Notes under the pieces: generated by a model
Seen by the model: only the letters and a program-made list of their open reading frames with translations
Database searches by the model: none
What the model was told of the DNA's origin: nothing
Translations under genes and position numbers: made by a program
Assembly (NCBI GenBank): GCA_963669155.1
Contig: OZ022581.1
Location: 5,925,561 to 5,989,560, forward strand
Reading direction: 5' to 3'
Length of the DNA stretch: 64,000 bases
Source: Arbacia lixula
Lineage: Eukaryota > Echinodermata > Echinoidea > Arbacioida > Arbaciidae
Part shown: positions 1 through 52,817 of the stretch, one piece after another
Numbering within the stretch: position 1 is the stretch's first letter
How the letters are laid out: each line of letters opens with the position of its first letter

Positions 1-119
1 CCTAATGTTCGCCTAAACCCATAGTTCCACAGCTATGCCTGATATACGCTTCAAGAAAGAGATAGAGAGGGAGAGGCAGAGAAGGGAGATAGAGATATGG
101 AGGGGAGAGAGCTAGGAGA

Positions 120-154
<35 letters not shown>

Positions 155-200
155 AAGAGCAGAAAGGGAGAGAGAGAGAGGGGGGGGGGGGGGGGGGCCG
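1..200. repeat. GA-rich microsatellite ending in poly-G
   Basis: Imperfect (GA)n from about 55 to 180 followed by a G run to about 197. The long serine/leucine-rich frames on the opposite strand are translations of this repeat, not genes. Confidence 0.9.
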
Positions 201-363
201 GGCCCTGGGGTACTGACGTTTATCATGTTTAACTGTATTTTTGCTCATATGCTTATAATGTTGAGCAATATAGATCTGATGCATGTCTTGTGGCCGTAAT
301 GGGGTGATTATTGTGGTCACGGCTCGTCACGCATGGAGGTTGTAGTGATGATGGAGGTAATCA

Positions 364-474
364 AGTTGTTGGTAGTAATTTTGTTTTCTAATCATGTAAA
401 AATCGTTTGTATATATTGTGATCCTCGATGTTTCTTCAATAAAAATATAATTAAAAAAAAAGTTGTTGGTAGTA
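364..474 (+). mobile_element. Tiny poly(A)-tailed retro-insertion with 14-bp target-site duplication
   Basis: The 14-mer agttgttggtagta occurs at 364-377 and again at 461-474. Between the copies are 83 bp that end in a poly-A tract, with AATAAA at 438-443 about 10 nt before the tail. This is the structure of an L1-type target-primed insertion of the 3' end of a polyadenylated RNA. The source RNA is not recognised. Confidence 0.75.
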
Positions 475-3140
475 GTGAAGATGGTGGTGCACTGGTGGTG
501 CCGTGGTGATAACGATTGTGGTGGCCGTGATCCTCCCTCAATTGGGTGATTTATTTATTAGTTGGACAAGGTGTTATACCGCAGATATATAGGCCTCATA
601 CGGCCGAAAACAATATGGCCTAAAACTGCATAAATCCCATGTAGTCCTTTGACTATGGAAACATTCCCTTTTAAACTGCTAACTACAATAATTCATTCTC
701 AATAAAATCACAGTAGAATGTGTCATCTTTTCTTGAGACCGCAGTTTGATAACATCCTTCGACCATTGCACAGATCTCAATCAGATGGATTAGATTGAAA
801 AGTGGGAGGGTACACCAATGTGAGAGGGCGGAATAAATGGTGACGTCACTCGTGCCACGAATTGATTCACTTGTGAACTTTTCATGTACATACGCATGAT
901 AGAATAGTCCGTGGATATCACATTTGGTTGCTTTCAAGCACAGGGAACACTACCAATGATAAACATACACACGTAAATTGATATTTAGGAACAGAACTGC
1001 CCTTAAATCTTGTTTGAAAAGCAGATTTAGTATAAAGCGGATGAACATAGGTTGTATATCCGCGATCATAGGCATGTCCACCATATTGGGATTTTACATT
1101 GATTACACACGCGACAGGGTACACTCGCCGCAATAATGCACGAAAAATAAGGGAAACGGACTGGAAATATTCCAAAATATAAATTTTACGTGAAGAGGTG
1201 AGTCCGAATGCTGCATTTTTAGGTGCAAAACATTCATATCAAATTGCTTTATGTTTTACTCGTGAGATTTGTGGGAGATTTATAAAAATAATTATGTTTT
1301 TGTGTCCATGTTTGTGTGTGTGTGTATTTGCTATTCGTGCTCGTTGTACGTGTTGAACATTGCAGAATGCAACGCCCGCGCCCGGCACGGCGCCCTAACG
1401 GGCCCGGGACGGCTTACCTTGCCTCATGCCTCACCCCTTGCCTCCGGGGTCCTGTCAGCTCTCGTTTCATGTCATCTTGCCTTTAATTTGTATTTTTCAT
1501 GCGTTGAAATCGGAGAGATTTTACGCTGGTTTCTGCCAAAATGCAGTGAAGATTATTTTATTCCAGAAATTCATGCTGTAGCAGGGGTGCATGAGAACAA
1601 GTAAATGACTAATGAGCTAAAAAAAGTAATTTTTTGTATTGCATATTTTCATCAAATTCTATAGTCAATTTGATAAGTCAGACTAGGCCTGGCATTTACC
1701 CACATGCCAAACCCCAAACCTTAATTTCCTTGCCATCACACTTACATTTAATTGCAAGCTCCAATTTAGCATATTGTGATTCTGGGTCACATTTAATTGC
1801 TCTGCTGCAGAAGAGGTGACACTACACTACAGTACAGAATGAAGTATTGGGTGACTATATTTTGTGCACATTTTGGTTTTCGTAATGATTCCAAGACATA
1901 ACATCCAATATCTCAAAAGAACAAGAATATCTTATATAATCACATTTCATGGCCTGGAAATCAAATTTCATTTAAAATCAATGGAATTTAAAGAAATTTG
2001 CAATGCTTACTGACTCCGCTGTTCGCTCATGTGTGTGACCTAATTTTGCGCAGTAAGTTCGCTGCCCTCTTGTGACAGGTAATATGTGTCGAAACATTTG
2101 AAATCCACCTCGTATTGTCAAGCACATACCAGCCATTTGAGTAAATACTTTTACTATTATTTTTTTATTGATTTTATGGACGTTAAGATGATGTACACTG
2201 TATCTTGTTCAATTGTTCGAAGACTACAGTATCTTAGTCCTATGTATGTATCGTGTATCCTTCTCTTGTTTAAGGGTATGTTTAGTGTAAGTGCGCAAAA
2301 TAAGGACAAGCGCGAAATTAGGTCTCACCATCATAACTGTCGACTGTTACTAGGATCGGTATTCGCCATGCATCATATGAGAATGTTTGTTTTGGAGGAG
2401 GGGTAGCAAATAATTTACCGCCAGGATTCATTATCGACTCTCGAAATCAACTTTGAAAAGAGCTTTAATGATAAATCTATGCCAAATAAGTGTGATGATA
2501 TTACATGCTAAGTGTCAATTGCATCACACAAAATGTAATCAGTAATGTTACATGCATGCATACTATTTCATTGCAAGCTCCACAGCGTTTTGCTTCTGTA
2601 GTGTGCATTTCAGACTTGAGAGGGCGCACAAAAAGAGGTGGGGGGGGGGGGGGAGGGGAGGTTGGGTGGAGGTTGTTTTATCACTCATAATAATTGACTT
2701 CCTTGTTAAGCCCCACCCCCTAAAATAACATCTGATTCTCTATGTGATGTTACCAGATTCTTTAGATAATATTAAATATGATACAAACATAAGGCCTTGT
2801 CTGTATTTTTACTTAATAATTACTCACATACATAGCGCCACCAGTTTTCATGCACTATCACCAAACATACACTGTATTCTCTTGAAAATAATGCATTGCT
2901 ACTACTTTAGACATCAGCAATGAGTGCACCTTGTTATTGTCTGACTCATTGTGGGGGTAATTCTACAAATGGGTCTGTCTACAGTAAAGGGATATTTTTT
3001 GGCACAACTGTATCTGAAATAATGACCACCTTGCACCACCAAAATATGACAGAGTGTTGAATTAATTTCCTCCAAAATAACTTCAGCTAAAATCCTGCTC
3101 TGAATGTTCATTATTATATATTTCTAAACTAGGTAAGCTA

Positions 3141-3299
3141 TACACTCCAGCTCAAAGGAATTGGCATAGGTAAAAGGAAAGGCTAAAGTATCGTGTTTCA
3201 TGCTGAACTGGACAAAATATACCACGGTTTAAAACTGCGGCTCCTTCCCTTTCTTCCCTTTCCCCTTCCCTATGCCAATTCCTTTCGAGCTGTAGTGTA
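3141..3299. mobile_element. Foldback element, copy 1 (left arm shortened)
   Basis: Ends are tacactccagctc and gagctgtagtgta, with inner blocks caaaggaattggcatagg, aaaccgcggt and tccagttcagc. Compared with copies 3 and 4 most of the left arm is deleted. It is a non-coding, palindromic MITE-like repeat. Confidence 0.85.
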
Positions 3300-4740
3300 T
3301 TTGCCATATCACAGTGGTAATGGGACAGATGAGTGTATTTCAAACTCGTCTGTCCCATTACCAACGTCATGTGGCAAATTTGTACAGGGCAAATTTTCTG
3401 AAGCGTACAAAACCTTGTAAAGTGCAAATCAATACATTTCTTTAATATTTTATTATTGGCTAGTTTATTTAAGAGACAACCCCCCCCCCCCCCCCCCCCC
3501 CGGAATTTAAGAGATTTATGCAATTGTTACAGTAAATGTAACAGAAATGTAACCATTACTGTAGTCAGGCCAATGTACATGTATGCATTATGCTTATAAA
3601 TATCAAGTTGGCTGCATCTCATAAATAGAGTATTTTCTAAGCGAGGTTAAGCAGCGTGTCGAAAATAATGAAGAAATCAATTAAGATTATGTGATACATA
3701 TTTTTAGACCAAACAGTCAATGATAAATTTTGTAAATGCTAAACCTATATTGCTTGAACTTGTGCATTTGCATGAAAGTGGACCTTTAACATAGGGTTTC
3801 TGAATGATGTGAATCTGTAGGCATGCTTATGATATATAACTTCCTCTAGTGCTGTCTTTGGTCCAAATTGCGTTTCTTTTCTTCCAATTTGTTTTTTAAT
3901 ACCAGAATGTTTAAGTGCATCAGGGAGAAAGAAATGGGTGAAGGAAGCTAATTAATAACAATATTTTATGAAAAAAGGCAAAGGAGCTTAATGTTTTTTT
4001 TTCCCTCCGCAATACCATAAAAGAGCCCCTGTGAAAGCATTTATAATAGGGTATAATTCACAAGGTATTCATTGAAATTGAATAATATAATGCTATGATT
4101 ATATATATACTATGTTAAGACAGAGTAGTTCTTTTACAATAGTCATGAAACATGACATGGGTCAGCAGTTTACCTTAGCAATAACATGGATGAAAGTTCA
4201 GTCATAGCTTCACAAACATTTTCAGGAAAAGTGAAAAACTATTCTTGTATATTTTGAAATGCAACGACCATGGTCTACATTCATACAGTATACTGTATTG
4301 CAATAAGCAGCAGTGCAGTTCTTGCATTGCATGCACTGCTTGCATTACTGGGACAATCACTGATCTCTGGGTGGACCGTTCAGAGCGGAGAACCGTGATG
4401 TGCGGTCTCTGGGTACAGGAACTGCAGAGGTTTTGAACAATCCACCCCAAACCTACTCAAAATCTTGAGATCAATTTCAATTCCGTTCAGAGTGAGTTTC
4501 CTTCTCTAATATTTTGAGGGAACTTCTTATACAGTATTATCTTCTATTTTCTGTGGTTTCAACAAAATTTGATATTTTGACCTGCAAAAAGGCTACCCTG
4601 TCTTTCATATTTTCCTTATGCTTGTACAATGCATACACCATGCAAAGGTTATTCCATTATTCTGTTACTCGTGTTGTGGTTTTGAATAAAACTTGGTAAA
4701 CATATTATGCTGTACATTTACTTTAATATTCTACTTGCAG

Positions 4741-4823
4741 GGTTGATGTTCGAGGAGATAGTGGGAGGAGTCTGTGGAATCCTTAAATACTTTGCCAAGT
4801 CGTCGCTGTGATTATATCCCACC

Positions 4824-4853
<30 letters not shown>
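4741..4853 (+). CDS. AP1G1: AP1G1 exon with start codon (CDS 4824-4853)
   Basis: The acceptor ctacttgcag ends at 4740, followed by 83 nt of 5' UTR, then ATG at 4824 in the context ccaccATGt. Ten codons (MSVLQAIEEK) lead to a gtgagt donor at 4854. The acceptor means at least one further non-coding 5' exon lies upstream; I could not locate it. The next exon continues with [10 protein letters not shown], so the protein has a short N-terminal extension relative to human MPAPIRL. The following intron (5678 nt) holds two foldback copies, a MITE, a CGGAGGCAT-family repeat, a small palindromic MITE and otherwise AT-rich unique sequence. Confidence 0.88.
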
Positions 4854-44421
<39,568 letters not shown>

Positions 44422-47400
44422 TAGCGGCCGACTCGCGAGGACGCTGTCCCATTATTGTACGTTTTATTTTTATTTTCCATTTATGTTGTTGCCTCATCAT
44501 ATATATGTATATGTTGATGCCATGTCGATATAAAACAGGAAGGCATATCGGTCCATTTTCTTATGTATGTCAGTGAATAAATCACAGAGTATCAAGCAGT
44601 GATGCTTCATTTGGCATGACCAGTCAACAGAGCTCAGTGAAATAGTCGCTAGAAAGTTGAAGAAGTCTACTACAGAAATCACAAAGTTTGTGCCACAAAT
44701 TTATTATTAAATTTCTACAACACAGATTAGAAGTAGAAAGTAATTGATCATTGTCATTAAAAAGGTGCATTCATAAAAATGTGTACCATGCTACCATTAT
44801 ACATGAACAGTTATTGTACGCTCAGTTTAGTAATGATAGCAGATGTCTTTATCTGTTTGATAAAACATCTATATATTTGTAGACATTGGTGATGATGATA
44901 TTCATTCTTTTAAGGCACTAATGGCTAAATTTTGCAACAGAATTTGCTTACAAATTCCTGATATTTGTGGAGGAAAATGGTAGTCACATTAGGATGTGCA
45001 TATAGTAACCATAGGAGAGATGTCTTTGTCAGTTCTCATGGACATGTACCAGCGAATGCTTTATATGGAACAGTCAGTTTTTTTAGCACTTCCTCATCTT
45101 GGATCCAGCTCGTACATGTCCATGGCCATATTTGTGGTATGACTTCGGGGAGGAAAGGAGAATGAGGAGGGGGGGGGGGGGGGGGGAGGGGGGCATGGGG
45201 GGGGGGGGGGGGTTATTGAACACATTCTTGTAAGTCCAGGGGAAATTTACAGAAAGAACATTAAAAAGACATGAATTCTTGTTTTTCGTATGGTATATTG
45301 TTTATCTGCCAATCAGTTTTACATTTCCTTGTGATTCATCCATTGATACCTACCATTGACTGTAGATCGAGAGTTATGTCATTAACATTTAGTCATGCTT
45401 TATTGACATACTGCTCTTGCAAGATGAATCATGTGAAGCCGCTTATTGATGCAAGTTATTGACTTGGCAAGTCAAGTGCAGTCTCTGGGTATATAAGTCA
45501 TGGAAAATGTGATCTTAGTCTTTGTAACCATTTCTTTAGATTGTAACCTTTTGATGATAAATTCTTTGTCACTTTTTTCACTGCCTGTCATAAAATGGCA
45601 TCAGAGATAACTGGCAGCATGGTCTCAAATTTATGTTGTTTAAATTGTTGTGCTTCTAAATTTAGATCACATGCATGCAGCTGTCTTACGTGCTTTTTCA
45701 TCTCACAAGTCAAACATGCATTAAACAATTAAAATGAATGTTAATATGAAGTTTGACAACGTAAGCAAAAAAAGTATTTCTATTTCTTACTATTTTGGAT
45801 CTTCGTGATGTACAGAAAGACAAATTTGAAGATATGAAAGCTATGGGAAGAAAGTAATAATGTGCAATTTTTGTTTGTTTCAAAACTTTGTACACAGTGA
45901 TGAAGGAATGAATAAGCCTGGAAAATAACAAATCATTAAAGTTGGTCATTTTAAAACAAATATTTGATTAGTCATTGTATCCTTAGGAGAAGGTATAAGG
46001 GCTTGATCAAACATAACAAAGCCCAGCAAGTTGCTAAATTACATTCAGCTACGTGCAGTTTTAGCAACCTGCTCTGCGAGAAAGTTTTCATTAATATGGA
46101 CCCTGATTCCTAGGAAGAAGGAGTATTGATCCCACAAGACATTTTGTTTAGTAACTGTAAAATAAAGGAAGCCATGTTTTGTAAAGATGTTTTGCAGTAT
46201 TTCTGATTATAAAAGTGACCAACCAAACATCTGCAACATGAAGTACTTAATGACCAAAGTCCTGGGTTTTTTTTATTTCATATTTTGTTTGTAGACTTTT
46301 CATCAAATATCAACTCGAAGGACATCAAAAATAGCAAGGGTATCAGTAGCTTACTATCATCAAAGTGATATTCATTGATAAGTCTCATGAAATCTACCCT
46401 AGATCATCAGATTTTTCTGGAAATGTCAAATATTTGATGATGGGTAAGGTGTTTTATTAAATAAAATTTAAAAATCACAGTATTAAAAAACATGGAAATA
46501 GCAAAAAAGCAAACCTGCCCAATAATGATACATACATGACACCTTGCCATGGTGCCAATTCCTTAATGCATATGGATTGTTAGAATTCTTTGCGTATAGG
46601 TTTGATAAGCTTACCAGTATTCATTTCCCTGTGTACTAAATGTGTTTCAAATTGCATGAAAAATGTTGTTCATGCACAAATTTAATATGAAAAGGCAGGA
46701 CCGTTACTCATTCCATTTCACATTTCACACAGATTGTAATGTTTTGAATCGCATGGATCTTGTTCTCTTCCATGCAAATGTACTGTGATGAAAGGATGCG
46801 AAGCAGCTGCTATAGAGAGAGTGTGATGAGGTCAAGGATTGCTTTGAGTTGGCATAGTTGAGAATGAGAGTAGAGATGGGAAAGTGCAGTTTTTTTGTGT
46901 TTTGAGTATCGATCGTCTGGGTTTTTGCTGTGAGTGTCAAAGTGTAGATGTCACCATGTTCCAATGACATGGATGGTTTTGGTTACACAACTTAAACCAA
47001 TCAAAGACTGGAACTTCATGGCAAGCATTGGGTTTAACATGAAACGTCCAATATTAAAGTCTAGATAAAGTGTGATGGAATAAACCTTGAATATAATACT
47101 GTGCCAGTCAGGGGAGTGATATGTATTGTCTTTTTCCCCTTGTAAGCCATGTCCAGCTGTGATAGGTAGTGTATCGTTTCTCTTCTAACCATGCTCGCAG
47201 TATTGTTCGTTGTATGTTTGTACTTATGTCTAGATTATGGATATCCAGTTTACTCCATTCAGATGATACATGGGAGGAGAAGCAATAAATGTGGCCAATA
47301 TATGGATGTATGCTTCTAGCAGTTACCTGACTTTAGGCCAGATTGGGGCTGTTCCCTTACTCCTACCCAGATCTTGGGTTTAAACACAAAAAAAAAGAAC

Positions 47401-50050
47401 CAAAATGTGCTTGTGTTGTTGGAATATGCTAGTAGCTTTCCTATCCTCCCATGTATATTCTGAAAATGTGTTATTTTTCACAAACTTTGCATTAGATACT
47501 ATTTTTCTGTATTCACTGTATACGTCTATCTTATCTATTTCTAGCCTTTCGTTTGCTTATTACATAGAGATGTTTATGATTCGTATGGATTTAAGAGAGA
47601 GATTGATTATACATAATTATGCTTTCATTTCTGTGACAAAGTGTCTGATTTTTGACCTTGTATGGACGTGTCCAGCCCCAAAACATTTGTGTAGACATGT
47701 CCGCATGGGCAACATTTTATTTATTAAAGATTATTTTTATGCCTAGTTTCAGATAGGAGAAATCTTACACAGTATCTCATGTAAGTTGTAGAAGAGACCT
47801 CTCGTATGTATCTTGTGTAAGGTAGAATTTCTTTTTTCTTCTCACAAAATGTGCAAAAAAATGTTTTCCCTATCAGGGAGCAGGTTCATGAACCGTTCCT
47901 TGTGCCCCATAGAGTGATACCATTTTGAAGGACTGTTCCCCTCCCTGATTAAACAGTTCAAGCATTTTCTGTGTAAAGGCTATTTATACACATTTACACA
48001 TTTACAGACTGTCCTTGATGCTCATGAATGTGATGTTTAAATCCATAAAGAAAATGTCTCATGTCCTTTTCGGTGAAGTAGGCGGTAAGGAAAAGAAGAA
48101 GGGGGATGAGTTGAACAAGAAAAACAGATGTACAGGTATGAAAGATTGATAATGAATTGGCAGTGTGTTCTGAAATAATGCAATCCACTAAACAAGGTCA
48201 CAATGTTTGTTGTAGGTAGTACATACATGGATATTATTATTGACACAAGTGTGACAGGAATCTATGCCAGTTTGCTATCTTTGAAGGTGAAGTTCACCTA
48301 TGGTACATATGGGGCTCTCGTTAGAACTGATTTTGCATGTGGTTAAAAAAACTCCTTGGGAAAAAAGGGCTGATATTGTGTGATAAAGTGTATTTGTTTG
48401 CAAATGAATGTGGCTGAAAAGGTTGCATATGGTAGTCTTTTGCCAAAATTGTCACCAGGTAATGTTCTTGCATCATAAAATCAGCACTGGCGAAAGCTTC
48501 TGAAGTTATAGTACATGTGTGTAAGAGATGACAATTCACACAACTGTTACATCCACAATACAACATACATCATGAGGGGCAACTATTCCATGATGAACGG
48601 TCAATTTCAGGAGCTGGAACACATAGCAAATAAATCTTCTTCCTTAGTTAATTGTAGCTGTAAATTCTTGGTTTCAATAGAGCCCTTTAATAAGTTCCAT
48701 ACATGTGTACAATGATGTATATTTTCCTTTATTGTCCTCTTTCTGAAGAGCGTTTACTTTCCATCTGAGGAGAATAAGGCTTCTTGGAGAATAAGGTGAA
48801 CATCTTGGAGAATAAGGTGTGGAATGAAGATTGCTGTCATTTTGCCATGTATGCCAAAACAGGCCAAATGTTGTTGAATTATATACCATAAGAAGATTTC
48901 TTTTTAAAAATGAAGTAAAAAATAAAGAAATGTTTATCAATATGAAAGACATATATAATACCATATAATCTAAACAGAGATTAGTCAAATTCTTCTGTAA
49001 ATGAGCAAAATATCCTGAATGGTAAATGAGGGAAAACTTGCCTTTTGGTTGTACACTATAAATGATGCATTTTTTCTATAGCACTGGTTTATATAGTTTG
49101 TGGACGAACGGCATCAAATAGAAAGTCTGTTTGGTAAAGATTGCTTTTGTTTATGTAGCCCTTAGTTGTCCCCATGGCATAATATTCTTTCAACCAGATA
49201 AACATTGTATGTTTATAACAAATACTCATCAAGATATGTTATGACATGTAATTTTGTACCAAGAAATCAGTATATTCATTTGTTTTATTTAGAAAAGTTC
49301 AACATAAAAGCTTTGCTTATTCATGACGATTGGCAGATAATAACCAGTTTGATTTTGTTTTTCTGTATGCACTTTTTTTTGTTCTACACTGACAATGTAG
49401 AACGTTGTAGAACAATGTAGAACGTTTACAAGTGATGTAAACGCTGCATTCGTCACAAATTCAGACGTGATAGACCATTTCGCAAGTGGTTAACCTCTTG
49501 GTTGATAGATTCCCTCGTACATGCGATGGTATGCATTTGCAATTAAGTGCATATACTTGCACATTTATATTTTTGCGATCTGGGATTTGATCATAAAATC
49601 CATTGAAATGAAACCACCTCAATTATACGGCGTATACAGTAGATAACCAAATATCTAATTTTGTACATGCCACAAGTCATGTTTTTTGTCCATTGATAAT
49701 TTTTAGGTAGAATTGTTTTCTTTATTATTCAAGCACTTGTCACAGAAATATATAGCATGGTTGTCTGGTGTCATGCAGGTTTAACTTGCACAAACACCAC
49801 CAACCGTTAGTGGTGAACATTTGTATTTCATATGTTGGGTGATGGTTTAGGGAGATCATCATTAAGAAAATTCACTCAAAATGAGGAGAAAAAAAAGAAC
49901 ACTTGAGAATGTGATTTAAATATGGAAGTACTGTAACTTGCTTTATAAATACATGTAAAGTTAATTGTGTACACATTGATGAAATCAAAAGTTAGTGTGA
50001 AAAATGTAAAAGATAACGAGTACAAAATAAGATTTGTAAATAAAATCAAA
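44422..50050 (+). other. AP1G1 3' UTR and convergent intergenic region
   Basis: No coding signal is seen here. The sequence is mostly unique and AT-rich, with a poly-G interruption at 45170-45212, a short tandem repeat near 48765-48822 and a MITE fragment near 49600-49640. Candidate + strand AATAAA signals occur at about 44576, 46160, 47082, 47285, 48922 and 50038, the last overlapping a TGTAAATA Pumilio-type motif. The real 3' end cannot be fixed from sequence alone; animal AP1G1 UTRs are often several kilobases. Confidence 0.45.
45168..45212. repeat. Poly-G rich run
   Basis: Three G runs separated by AGGGGGGCAT-type interruptions, potentially G-quadruplex forming if transcribed in the AP1G1 3' UTR. 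Confidence 0.9.
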
Positions 50051-50486
50051 GTGGTATGAAAGAAAGCATTACATATTGTGTATTCTTCTACTTTTTTGTT
50101 CAATTGTTGTGTAGTTTGTTGTGAAAAGATGTGCTATTAAGATGCATACGTTTCATCAGCAGCAAAAATGATGGTCTATGAAACAAAGCAGTTATTTCTT
50201 TCAGAAGTGCTATTTCTGTGTTTTGGCAAATGTTAGATTGTCACATTGATGAGCAAATAATACTCGAGGAGATGTTACATCCTTTGAAAGCCACTCTTCA
50301 CTTCCGAATTGATATGCTGCTTAAAACCCCCCAAATCTTAATCCAGATGTAAAGCCAACAATTCAAAATTAATATGGGAAAGGCACCATCACTTACAACA
50401 TTACTAATACCATCCTGATTATGCTTTTAAATATTACCACTAGTGAAATGAAAACACACGAATGCAAATGTACATAGAAAATCATT

Positions 50487-52407
50487 TTTATTTGTATTAT
50501 TTCTTTTCTTTCAGTTCAGTCCAGTCTTGACTGACTAAAATTCCAAGATAAATCAGGAAATAACTTGTACACTGTACAAAAAATATAATAATGACCATCA
50601 ATAATGATATCGATTGCATTCATTCAAACCATAGTTAAATTCACACACATTACAGTTAGTAGGGACATTTATCATGTCAAATGTCTTCTTTTTTTTTTGC
50701 TGAGCTCCAGTGGAACTTCCATCGTTTAAAGGAGACAAGAAAGTAAATGCAGGATTACATAATAATCTCCTTTTCTGTGATTATTCAAGTCCAATCCTAG
50801 AATCGAGAACCCTCAAAATGTGAAAGCCCCTAAAACGTCTAAAATCATGGAAATGTTGCAAGCATTGCAAATAAATGCCCACACAGATAAAAAATAAAGA
50901 CTACTGAACAGCTAAACCCTGTATGCCTCCATCAAACATCTTTAAAAAAAATACTGGTAATAGAACTAGAATTTGTTGATAATTACTTGCCAAAGTCTTA
51001 TTTCACGTAACATTAACATTAACCAACCTGGAATTTGAAAGTTACAGTGTTGCTCACTTTTGACTAATATTTGAAGGCATAACTTTGCTTACTTTTATTA
51101 ATCTATATACAGGGAAACCCCGTTATATCGAGCACGGGTTTAGCGAGAACCCTGCTATTACGAGGACATTTCTTGGGTCCTGATTTTTCTTCCATAGACC
51201 TCCGTGTATTCTGTTTTCATGTAATGAGATCAGTTATAGCAAAAATTCTGCTAGAGCGAGGCAAATTCCCAGGCCAAGAATAAAGAAAAAGAAAGGAAAT
51301 TGACTCAGTTATTATGAGCACTCCCTTCAGCAACGCCGCCCAGCGAGGGAAACGCAACAACGGCACAAGTAATTTTCTCCGCGCCGTTAAACGCTGATCA
51401 CACACACCGTGCAAGAATCCACACACAACCATGCATGCATATGTTCACAGTACGCGTGTGCAGTACTGCCAGAGCCGTATCTCTATATGGCCCTAGGTAC
51501 TGCACGCCCCCGCGCCCAACCATCAACACAGTCACGCACGCACATGGCAAGAGCCTCTAAACACATGTGACAACGCACGTGTACGACCGCGGCCGCGCAT
51601 GCATAAAGATTGCGTTCAATGATCATTCATTGCTTACAGCCTTACACGCAATCATGACAGCAGGCGCGGCCGTGTAACTGGGCCTCCCCGCTGCTTCATT
51701 CGTCAGTAAACGGAGGCATTGGAAGTGTCATTTATTTACATTTTCAACTGTGCTGTTACATATTTTAGTGAATTTTTAGGTAATGAATTCAGCTTAGAAT
51801 GCCTGCAAAGCCATTTAAATGTTACAGTCGTCCTAGCGGTAAATATGTTATTGTTTGTGTAGTCCTATGCATTTGTTTCTGTATGTTTTGATCATGTACT
51901 GGTATAGTGAGCAATTGGCTATAGCGAGGAAAAAGTGTGGGTCCCGTACCCCTCGTTAAAATGGGGTTTCCCTGTTCTTTCCATGTGATATGGAGCTTGT
52001 AGCACACTCAGTGACAGTTTAATGTCTTTGGACTATAATTCTTTGTATACCACAAATAGCACACACATGTTTTAACTGAAGAATACTAGTGGTAACATAT
52101 TGCTTCTCAGACTATGCAAGCATAATAAAGTTAGGAGAAAAGTTAGAGGGAATTTAGGAGGATGGGTCAGAGATTTTTTCGGAAATTCCAATAAGGATAA
52201 AATTTGGAATAAGGGCAAAACATCTCGTAAGTTAGCATTTCAGAGTACCATCTTACAGCCATGCTGCATATAGCTCCACAATTGTTATCCCTGATTGCAA
52301 CTTCCATGGTAACACAATGCTCAGAGCTCATTGGCTGGTTACATACTAGTTACAATTGTTACAATGGTTGTAAATGAGAACAATGTACAGAAGTATCTTT
52401 ATCGCCG
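50487..52407 (-). other. SDR39U1 3' UTR region with candidate poly(A) signals
   Basis: Downstream of the stop codon on the minus strand. An AATAAA (plus-strand TTTATT) lies at 51094-51099 and another at 50487-50492. The stretch 51110-51974 is a MITE, so the UTR either ends before it or runs through it. No other coding signal is seen. Confidence 0.35.
51110..51974. mobile_element. 865-bp pogo/Tigger-like MITE (CAGGGAAACCCC ends)
   Basis: The left CAGGGAAACCCCGTTATATC and the complement of the right end (CAGGGAAACCCCATTTTAAC) are terminal inverted repeats typical of pogo-derived elements; TA precedes the left end. The interior is GC-rich with no recognisable transposase. Confidence 0.82.
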
Positions 52408-52817
52408 TCACAACATGACCTGCCTGAGAGCCGAGTCAATGTCTGGGTATCGGAACTGGTATCCACTCTCCAGGGTGCGTTTAGGGAGTGCCTTCTGCCC
52501 GTCTAGCAGCATTACGGCACGCTCGTCCCCAAACACAGCGCGCACCACAAACCCAGGCAGTGGGAACAGGGTGGGCCTCCACATAGCCTTCCCAAGGGAC
52601 CGGGTGAACTCGGCGTTAGTCACAGGGTTTGGTGCGATCCCGTTTAGGACCCCGTGGACTGATTCATTCTCAATGGCGTGCGCGATGATCCCAGCAATAT
52701 CATCGAGGTGAATCCAGGGGAAGTACTGGCGGCCGGATCCGATGATCCCGCCCACCCCGAAGTAGAATGGCCATTGCATCTGACCGATGGCACCACCACC
52801 CTTGCCAAGGACAACAG
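52408..52817 (-). CDS. SDR39U1: SDR39U1 last coding exon 6
   Basis: Minus strand 410 nt from tttccccag. It encodes VVLGKGGGAIGQMQWPF, GSGRQYFPWIHLDDIAG, VHGVLNGIAPNPVTNAEF and the DUF1731-like C-terminus ending RQVML, with stop at 52410-52408. It is GC-rich relative to its flanks. Confidence 0.97.

Larger units (their letters stand above)
201..4740. other. 5' flank of AP1G1, no coding gene recognised
   Basis: Apart from the listed repeats the stretch is AT-rich and unique-looking, with homopolymer G at 2640-2653 and C at 3481-3500. An upstream non-coding AP1G1 exon must lie here or further left. A CpG-rich patch at 1367-1432 is the only promoter-like composition. The scattered open frames show no recognisable protein. 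Confidence 0.5.
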
